From NCBI GenBank assembly GCA_016839875.1, contig JAEOTK010000121.1:1-23074 (forward strand): a DNA stretch of 23,074 bases. The letters run 5' to 3'. A program made the translations under genes and the position numbers. This DNA is from Candidatus Heimdallarchaeota archaeon (GTDB lineage: Archaea > Asgardarchaeota > Heimdallarchaeia > Heimdallarchaeales > Heimdallarchaeaceae). Within the stretch, counting starts at the first letter, position 1; each line of letters opens with the position of its first letter. Of the stretch, positions 15,469 through 21,167 are shown piece after piece. The notes beneath the pieces are model-generated. The model ran no database searches, was not told the origin of the DNA, and saw only the letters and a program-made list of their open reading frames with translations.

Positions 15469-16134
15469 TTGAAAAGAAAGGTGGTAAAAATTTTCTCAAG
15501 GAAAAAATATGAGAAAACCTTAAGCGAATTGTTTGTTGAGAATAGCAAGATAACAGAAGAAGCTTTTCAATCAATGAAATGTTCTGTTATTGCTTATGTT
15601 GATGGAGATTTTGAGCTAGCAGAAAAAGAAGCTGCAAAAACAATAGCGTTTGAGAAGAAGCAAGACAGAGTGAAAGAACAGCTTTTTGAAAGACTCTATA
15701 CTCGAGAATCAATGGTTTTTTCACGATCTGATCGTATTCAAATTATTGAAAATATTGATAAGATAACTGACAAAGTTGAGATTGTAGTTAGAAAATTAAC
15801 TTTGGATCATCAGAAGGTGGAGAAGTCTTTAGGAGAAGGTATAAAGGAAATTGCTGAACTAAGTGGACAAATTGGCTCTGAGGTCCATGCAATGGTATTA
15901 ACCGTTCTTGAAGATTTCAAGAAAGCACAACAACACATCACAAACATAACTAATCTACGAAGAACAATTCGTGAGAAGAGATGGGAGCTACAGAAACAAA
16001 ATTATGATGTTCAAAAAGAATTCATAGAATTTCGATATGTAGAATCTCTCATTAAGGATTTAGTAGAAGCAGCTGACAGAGCAGAGATTTTTGCTGATCG
16101 TGTTTTCATTCTAATTCATAAGTATACAATATAA
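15469..16134 (+). CDS. DUF47 (UPF0111, PhoU-like) regulator of phosphate transport
   Basis: 221 aa, almost entirely alpha-helical and charged, of the DUF47 family, PhoU relatives encoded beside PiT transporters. Typical segments are the first helix pair with FVENSKITEEAF, the DFELAEKEAAKTIAFEKKQDRVKEQLFERLY helix region, and the C-terminal LVEAADRAEIFADRVFILI, where acidic residues in PhoU-like proteins bind metal. No membrane segment or signal peptide: cytoplasmic. The stop is 25 bases before the PiT gene, so they form an operon, and the protein probably gates or tunes the transporter. Start is unsettled: TTG at 15469 (listed) or GTG at 15481, the latter four codons shorter and better spaced from a TATA-like box. 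Confidence 0.88.
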   Translation: MKRKVVKIFSRKKYEKTLSELFVENSKITEEAFQSMKCSVIAYVDGDFELAEKEAAKTIAFEKKQDRVKEQLFERLYTRESMVFSRSDRIQIIENIDKITDKVEIVVRKLTLDHQKVEKSLGEGIKEIAELSGQIGSEVHAMVLTVLEDFKKAQQHITNITNLRRTIREKRWELQKQNYDVQKEFIEFRYVESLIKDLVEAADRAEIFADRVFILIHKYTI

Positions 16135-16159
16135 CCACGTAATAATCGGTGCTGAGTAA

Positions 16160-17167
16160 ATGGATCCAATTATCATAGTTCTCTTAGTTTTGATGGTAGC
16201 ACTTTCATTTGGAATTGGTGCGAATGATGAGACTATGTCAACCCTTGTGGGAAGTCGATCTCTGAAAACTAAGTATGTTATAGTACTAGCAGCTATTTTA
16301 TCATTTGTAGGAGTAATGTTCTTTTCTCAAAAAGTAGGGAAAACAATAGGTGAGAATTTACTTGGGGCTGATGTAACCTTTAGCATTTCCATGCTGTTTG
16401 CAATCTTGATAAGTACGACTATCTGGTTAGTAGTAGCTTCTACAACAGGAGTTCCAATTTCAACAACACACTCAGTTGTAGGTTCTGTTTTTGGAGTTGC
16501 TGTAGTCTGGAGTTTTACAGAAGGTGGTTCCTTTCTTTCTTCTATGGATTGGAGAACACTAGGAGAGGTAGCACTAGGTTGGGTACTTTCACCAGTTCTT
16601 GGTATGCTAGGGGCGATATTTTTTAAATTCATTATAGACAAAATTCTAGCAAGAATACAGAGGGGTTTGGAAAGAATAGAAAAGATAGAGAGAATATCTG
16701 CTTTTCTTCTGATAGCAATTGTTGGATGGACACAGATAAGCAGAGGAGGGAATGATTCCGCAAATGCTCTAGGGATTATGTATGGTCTAATTGAAACAGG
16801 TCAAGTGGATGATAGTTTATCTCTTATTCTTGTTGCAGTAACTGGTGTAGTTTTAGCATTAGGAATTGTTGTTATTGGAAGAATAGTGATCAAGAATGTA
16901 GGTAGAAATCTAATAGATATGAGACCTTCTGATGCATTAAGTATCGAATTATCAACCAGTATTGTCATATTTCTCGCTACAATTCTAGGTTTACCAATTT
17001 CAGGAAGTCATGTACTTATATTCTCAATTGTGGGTGCAGGTTTCGTTAAAGGAGAAAGACCAGATAAAAAATCTTTCAGAAAGATGGTATTCAGTTGGAT
17101 AATAACCTTCCCTGTTGCTGCAGCATTGTCAGCACTGATTTATGGTGTATCACTAGCAATAATTTGA
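16160..17167 (+). CDS. pit: PiT-family inorganic phosphate transporter
   Basis: 335 aa, about ten hydrophobic segments in two homologous halves. Half one has GANDETM (20-26) and PISTTHSVVGS (99-109); half two has GGNDSANALG (196-205) and PISGSHVLIFSIVG (279-292). These paired ND and S-x-x-H signatures define PF01384, the cation-coupled phosphate (or metal-phosphate) symporters. The first ND motif reads NDETM instead of the usual ND-x-AN, and the second loop has SGSH for STTH; the residues thought to bind phosphate and cation are otherwise kept. A charged stretch between the halves (about 160-178) is the cytoplasmic loop. Operon partner of the DUF47 gene. Its stop is one base from the convergent stop of the zinc-ribbon gene. 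Confidence 0.92.
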   Translation: MDPIIIVLLVLMVALSFGIGANDETMSTLVGSRSLKTKYVIVLAAILSFVGVMFFSQKVGKTIGENLLGADVTFSISMLFAILISTTIWLVVASTTGVPISTTHSVVGSVFGVAVVWSFTEGGSFLSSMDWRTLGEVALGWVLSPVLGMLGAIFFKFIIDKILARIQRGLERIEKIERISAFLLIAIVGWTQISRGGNDSANALGIMYGLIETGQVDDSLSLILVAVTGVVLALGIVVIGRIVIKNVGRNLIDMRPSDALSIELSTSIVIFLATILGLPISGSHVLIFSIVGAGFVKGERPDKKSFRKMVFSWIITFPVAAALSALIYGVSLAII

Positions 17168-17168
17168 G

Positions 17169-17996
17169 TTATGATGTATAATTTTCAGCACAAGTTGTAC
17201 AAATCTCTCCTTTGTGTTCTAGCTTTCTTCCACAATCAAAACAGAAATGTAAGTCACTTCTGAATTTCATTTGATCATACAATTCAGTAGCTGTTCCACA
17301 ACCTGTACAAAATTTAGCTTCTACTGATAATTCTGTGTTACATGATGGACATACAATTGTATCCCTGACAATTGGTTTTTCTTCAATAGTATTCTTTCTC
17401 TCCAGTATAATATTAATTTCAGCATAAGATAGGTTGCATCCTGAACAAGTGTTGAATCCAGGAGAATTCTCTGTTCCACAAACAGGGCATACTACAGAAT
17501 CTCTTCTTCTCTCACGTATCTTTACTTCATCTTCTGCAAGTAATTTATTACAATTGAAACAGTATTCATCTGTTCTAAGGTTAATGGATTTACATCTAAG
17601 ACATTGAATGTTTGAAATTGTCTTTATCCGAGGGGCAGGTTTCATATAAGCATCGTGCCAAATTAATTGACCAGTAATGTTACCAATCCAAGCTCCACTG
17701 TAAACTAGACCAACAGCAATAACACCAACGACTAAAATGAAGAAATTAAAAATGAAAGAATAAATTAGACAAAAAATAAAAATTAAAATGATGAAGACTC
17801 TCGCTATTTGTTTCCAATCTTGCTTGTAAGCAAAGAAACCCAAACCAAATCCTGCAGCAAAAATACTAAGAACTGGAGCTGCTAACCAAGCTCCCCAAGT
17901 ATCAAAAAAGAATCCAATAAGGAATCCAACTCCTCCACCAAATCCGAAAAACATCAGAATAGCTAGAAAATTTGATAGAGTGCGTGAGCGTTTCAT
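17169..17996 (-). CDS. Membrane protein with four C-terminal zinc ribbons
   Basis: 275 aa from the ATG at 17996. A TTG at 18017 is possible, but a TATA-like box centred at 18020 makes the ATG a leaderless start. The first about 105 residues form four hydrophobic segments (about 8-30, 37-57, 64-83, 84-104), glycine-rich in the first. A linker follows, then four regularly spaced CxxC...CxxC ribbons: C132/C135/C146/C149, C170/C173/C184/C187, C216/C219/C230/C233 and C252/C255/C266/C269. This is a membrane-anchored zinc-ribbon protein of no assigned function. Such ribbons bind protein or nucleic acid or act as assembly modules. It is divergent from a TFB gene across a 177-base spacer and abuts pit at its 3' end. 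Confidence 0.8.
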   Translation of the reverse strand: MKRSRTLSNFLAILMFFGFGGGVGFLIGFFFDTWGAWLAAPVLSIFAAGFGLGFFAYKQDWKQIARVFIILIFIFCLIYSFIFNFFILVVGVIAVGLVYSGAWIGNITGQLIWHDAYMKPAPRIKTISNIQCLRCKSINLRTDEYCFNCNKLLAEDEVKIRERRRDSVVCPVCGTENSPGFNTCSGCNLSYAEINIILERKNTIEEKPIVRDTIVCPSCNTELSVEAKFCTGCGTATELYDQMKFRSDLHFCFDCGRKLEHKGEICTTCAENYTS

Positions 17997-18015
17997 CTCA
18001 TAAAATAAGTCAACC

Positions 18016-18025
18016 AAATTAATAA
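18016..18025 (-). promoter_or_regulatory. TATA-like box for the zinc-ribbon membrane protein
   Basis: Minus-strand TTATTAATTT centred about 25 bases before the ATG at 17996, so the mRNA is probably leaderless. It overlaps the rejected TTG start at 18017, which argues against that longer reading. Confidence 0.45.
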
Positions 18026-18135
18026 CTCTTTTGTTTACTTTCAGTGTTTTTGAAAGTGAATCTAAGAGGTTAAAACTTAAGATCTCAATACTTTGGGGGA
18101 TGTATTCCGTTCACTTTCAAATAGGTCTGTCTTAG

Positions 18136-18142
18136 TATATAA
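18136..18142 (+). promoter_or_regulatory. TATA box for the TFB-like gene
   Basis: TATATAA, the cleanest TATA element of the window, about 35 bases before the ATG at 18174, with transcription expected near 18165 and a leader of about 9 bases. It lies inside a possible longer reading frame beginning at 18093, which is a reason to reject that start. Confidence 0.65.
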
Positions 18143-18173
18143 GTGCCACATCGAATGTAATATCAGAGAGAAA

Positions 18174-19106
18174 ATGTCAGAGATTCTAGTCATAGAAGAA
18201 GAACAAATGTGTCCAGACTGTAACAAATCAATGTTCGTAGAAACAATATCAGATCTGGTATGTAAACACTGTGGAGCAGTGGTAGACAGAATCATTGAAG
18301 GAACACATTTTGTGGATAGAGGTACTGAAGGGCAAAGAATGGGTGCTCCTGAAAGCAGGAGAGGAAAATCAACATACTTCAAGTATTTTGATGCTCGAGC
18401 TGGTGAACAAAGAGATATGTTTAGACGATTAAGAAATGTAGATTCCAGTCAATATGATGCAGTTGAAGAAAACAAAAGCAGACTACTTGCTATCCTTACT
18501 AAATTGGGTTTAACTGAAAATGAAAGAAATGATATACTCTTTGAACTGAAGAAGAAATATCAAGCTGAAAAGAGAAATGATAGGAAAATTTCAAACATAT
18601 TCTTGATTGCAACTGCTATTACTATTCGTCATATGAAGAACAAAGGTAAAGCAATCAGCATCAATGATATTGTTGGAATATTCAAAGCACATAATTGTAA
18701 ATTATCAGCCAAAGCAGTGAGAAATTATTTCATCTCCAACAACATCAATTACAAGACCAGCAATGCACGAGACTTTGTCCCAAAATACATGGCAAAACTC
18801 AAATCGAATGATCTAATTAAAGAAAGATTAAGTCGAATCAATCCTTCAGATGAATTAAGTGTAGATAAGATGTTTACAACAATTGAAAGACTTGCAATTA
18901 AATTAAGTGATATCAAAACAAACAGTCGTCGTCCAAGTGTATTTAGTGTATCTTGCATATTCCTTGCAACCAATCTTGTCGGACAACGATTTGCAGAACA
19001 ACAACTTATATCAAAAGAAGAAATCTCTAGGTTTTGTAACATTCCAAGCACAACACTTCGAGAACACTGTAAATATGTTATGAACCACTTAGATTTAAAA
19101 TTATAA
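18174..19106 (+). CDS. tfb: Divergent archaeal transcription initiation factor B (TFB/TFIIB-like)
   Basis: 310 aa. N-terminal zinc ribbon C13-x2-C16 ... C30-x2-C33 (MCPDCNKSM, VCKHCGAV). Then a B-reader/linker with GTEGQRMGAPESRRGKSTYF, keeping the GAP and ST positions of TFB but lacking the usual HDKGLST. Two helical cyclin-like repeats follow: about 105-200 (ILTKLGLTENERNDIL, ISNIFLIATAITIRHMK) and 215-305 (VFSVSCIFLATNLVGQ, ISRFCNIPSTTLREHCKYV). TFB bridges TBP-bound promoter DNA and RNA polymerase. The N-terminal half is well conserved and the first cyclin repeat is poor. This looks like a secondary, specialised TFB rather than the main one. Start set by the TATA box and by MSEILVIEEE as a natural N-terminus. 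Confidence 0.85.
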   Translation: MSEILVIEEEQMCPDCNKSMFVETISDLVCKHCGAVVDRIIEGTHFVDRGTEGQRMGAPESRRGKSTYFKYFDARAGEQRDMFRRLRNVDSSQYDAVEENKSRLLAILTKLGLTENERNDILFELKKKYQAEKRNDRKISNIFLIATAITIRHMKNKGKAISINDIVGIFKAHNCKLSAKAVRNYFISNNINYKTSNARDFVPKYMAKLKSNDLIKERLSRINPSDELSVDKMFTTIERLAIKLSDIKTNSRRPSVFSVSCIFLATNLVGQRFAEQQLISKEEISRFCNIPSTTLREHCKYVMNHLDLKL

Positions 19107-19138
19107 TCCCTTCTTCTTTATCTACAACTTTAATATTA

Positions 19139-19146
19139 TTTTTATA
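19139..19146 (+). promoter_or_regulatory. TATA-like box for the HEAT/TPR gene
   Basis: TTTTTATA about 37 bases before the ATG at 19180, giving a short leader of roughly 12 bases. T-rich sequence just before it (19110-19125) could also end the TFB transcript. Confidence 0.45.
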
Positions 19147-19179
19147 CCCTCATTTCTTATATTTTAATACTGAACAGCT

Positions 19180-21156
19180 ATGATATCGAAGAGTGAACAG
19201 AAAAAAATCTTGAAATTACTCAAATCTAAACACTTTGTTGAAAGGTTAGATGGTTTACATGAACTAAAGGCCGTAGGTATCGAAGCGAATTTTGCTCTTT
19301 CCGTGTTAGAAAACCTCGTTAAGAAAGATGCTGATGATTTAGTTAAAATCAATGCATTAGATATTTTAGCTACAATTAGTGATAAATCTGGAACTGCTGT
19401 TTTATTCATAAAAAATGCTATTAATAGCGAAAGTTTGGGAGTAAGGAAAAAAGCAGAGAAGCTTCTTGCTAAAATTGAACAAAGAGAGGAAGTAGATGTT
19501 ACTATACAAGAAGAAGCTCCTCTGACAAATGAATTATTCGAAAAGGTAGAGCAACCTACTATAGATGCAGTACAGGTACAAGAACCAGTTATTGTTCAAA
19601 ACAATAATGAAACTGAAATAACGTTCAATCTTGAAGAATTCTCAATAGGAGAAACTACTGAGTTACAACCAAATATAACTCAAGCTATTCCTAAACCTCC
19701 AAGTACTCCTTCTGAACCAATTCCAGAACCTGTCCAAGAAACTCCTCCCGCTCCGCCTGAACCAATTCCTGAGCCTGTTGAAGAACCAATTCCTGAGCCT
19801 GTTGAAGAACCAATTCCTGAGCCAATACCTGAACCAATTCCAGAACCTGTTGAAGAACCAATTCCTGAAGCTCCTCCAGTTCCTGATTTTGCTCCATCTC
19901 TTAGAGAAGACGAAATATTGCTAGTAGAACCTGGAGAAGCACCACTAGAGAATTCCTTAAAGAATCTTCTACTTCTATCTAAAAAGAAAGTCGAAATAAC
20001 AGCTGAAGATTCAGAACTTGCAGAAGATATAAAACAAAAAGTTGGACTAATTCTAAATCAAATTTCAGAGCATTTGAATCAATCGATTGGAATTAAAAGG
20101 GTTGAAGATTTTGTAAAATTTGTTGATCATCAGTTCAGTGAAACAGATACTGAATATCTCAGAAATATAGTGTTATTGTTTTCATCAAAACTACAGGATC
20201 TTATAACAGAAGTTGATTCAATTCCCTCTTTAATTCTAATGGGGACAGTTGCACAAAAACTAGAATTGCTAGATGAAACTGTAGGGATTTACAATTTGGT
20301 ACTCAGACTAGAGGAATCGAATTTAACCGTTTTGAACAATTTAGGTTTGTTATATGCAAAAATGGATCAAGTTGAGGAAGCGATTGATCTGTTTAAGAAA
20401 GCCACAGAACTCGATAAGGAAAATGCGAGATATTTCGCAACCATTGGAGATCTATATTCATTCAAGAAGCAAGATTATGATAAAGCAGTAGAATATTATA
20501 CCAAATCACTTGAAATCGATTCTTCTCTTTATGCAATAGGTATGAACCTTGCTTCAGCTCTTAGTAAGCAAGAGAAATACGACGAAGCAACATCTGTTCT
20601 TCATAAATGTCTTAAAACCAATTCTGAGATACCTGATTTGTGGTTGAATTATGCAATCTTACTTGTTAAACAACTGAAATTCCAGGAAGCTCTTGAGGCA
20701 TACACAAAGACACTTGAATTAGCTCCAGAAGATTGGGCATTCAGGTCAAGAGCTGAAGCTGAAAAAGCTAGAGTCGAAGAAATAATTGAAACACCCGAAT
20801 ATTCGGAGAGCAAAGATGAAGAATTAGAGTACATGGTTGACAAGGATAAAAAAGCTAAGATAGTGAAAGTATTTATCTTCTCTGAAAATCCAATTGATGA
20901 TAAAGTCTATCTAGCTACTTTTGATTGGTTTAAATCAAAGAAGCACAAATATAGCATTCCTGATGATTTAGAACCTTTATTTGGCAATATCATGAATAAG
21001 GATGATTTTCCATTAGATCCGCTAAGATCAAAGGACTTTGCAGATGCTATCTGGAATCAACATTTTGGTGAAGATTTAGAACTATCAAAATTCCATCACG
21101 AGATGTTTGATCTTGAAGAATTTGATAAAGTAATTTTCTTTATGGAAGAAGAGTGA
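19180..21156 (+). CDS. HEAT-like / Pro-Glu linker / TPR scaffold protein
   Basis: 658 aa, no signal peptide or membrane helix, so cytoplasmic. Residues 1-100 are paired helices like HEAT/armadillo repeats (SVLENLVKKDADDLVKINALDILATI). Residues about 105-170 are acidic and low in structure. Residues 170-238 are a proline/glutamate-rich stretch built on EPIPEPVE. About 255-345 is a helical domain. TPR repeats fill about 350-519 (NNLGLLYAKMDQVEEAIDLF, YDKAVEYYTKSLEIDSS, ILLVKQLKFQEALEAYTKTL). A C-terminal acidic domain (about 545-658) is rich in Trp, Phe and Asp and is unrecognised. TPR and HEAT are protein-binding scaffolds; no catalytic motif is seen and the partner is unknown. The extended PE linker could hold the two binding ends apart. 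Confidence 0.85.
   Translation: MISKSEQKKILKLLKSKHFVERLDGLHELKAVGIEANFALSVLENLVKKDADDLVKINALDILATISDKSGTAVLFIKNAINSESLGVRKKAEKLLAKIEQREEVDVTIQEEAPLTNELFEKVEQPTIDAVQVQEPVIVQNNNETEITFNLEEFSIGETTELQPNITQAIPKPPSTPSEPIPEPVQETPPAPPEPIPEPVEEPIPEPVEEPIPEPIPEPIPEPVEEPIPEAPPVPDFAPSLREDEILLVEPGEAPLENSLKNLLLLSKKKVEITAEDSELAEDIKQKVGLILNQISEHLNQSIGIKRVEDFVKFVDHQFSETDTEYLRNIVLLFSSKLQDLITEVDSIPSLILMGTVAQKLELLDETVGIYNLVLRLEESNLTVLNNLGLLYAKMDQVEEAIDLFKKATELDKENARYFATIGDLYSFKKQDYDKAVEYYTKSLEIDSSLYAIGMNLASALSKQEKYDEATSVLHKCLKTNSEIPDLWLNYAILLVKQLKFQEALEAYTKTLELAPEDWAFRSRAEAEKARVEEIIETPEYSESKDEELEYMVDKDKKAKIVKVFIFSENPIDDKVYLATFDWFKSKKHKYSIPDDLEPLFGNIMNKDDFPLDPLRSKDFADAIWNQHFGEDLELSKFHHEMFDLEEFDKVIFFMEEE
19759..19878 (+). 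repeat. In-frame 24-base tandem repeat coding the Pro-Glu linker
   Basis: Five copies in exact 24-base register begin at 19759, 19783, 19807, 19831 and 19855. Each starts GAACCAATTCC; the first two are identical and the last diverges. The unit encodes EPIPEPVE. The period is a multiple of three, so copy number can change without breaking the frame, a likely spot for length variation between strains. Confidence 0.85.
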
Positions 21157-21167
21157 AGATCTCTTCT
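21147..21167. terminator. Small hairpin between convergent genes
   Basis: AGAAGAG and CTCTTCT form a seven-base inverted repeat with a seven-base loop across the stop codons of the HEAT/TPR and SCP2-ASST genes. T-rich sequence follows on the plus strand. It could end or protect the 3' end of the TPR transcript, but the stem is short and may be chance. Confidence 0.3.

Noticed and set aside
18093..18173. N-terminal extension of the TFB-like protein from an ATG at 18093
   Set aside because: The extension contains the gene's TATA box and has no family-like sequence; MSEILV at 18174 fits both the promoter and the normal TFB N-terminus.
19759..19878. Regular 24-base repeats, considered as a CRISPR or other array
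   Set aside because: Copies are directly adjacent with no spacers, keep the reading frame and encode EPIPEPVE; they are part of the HEAT/TPR gene.
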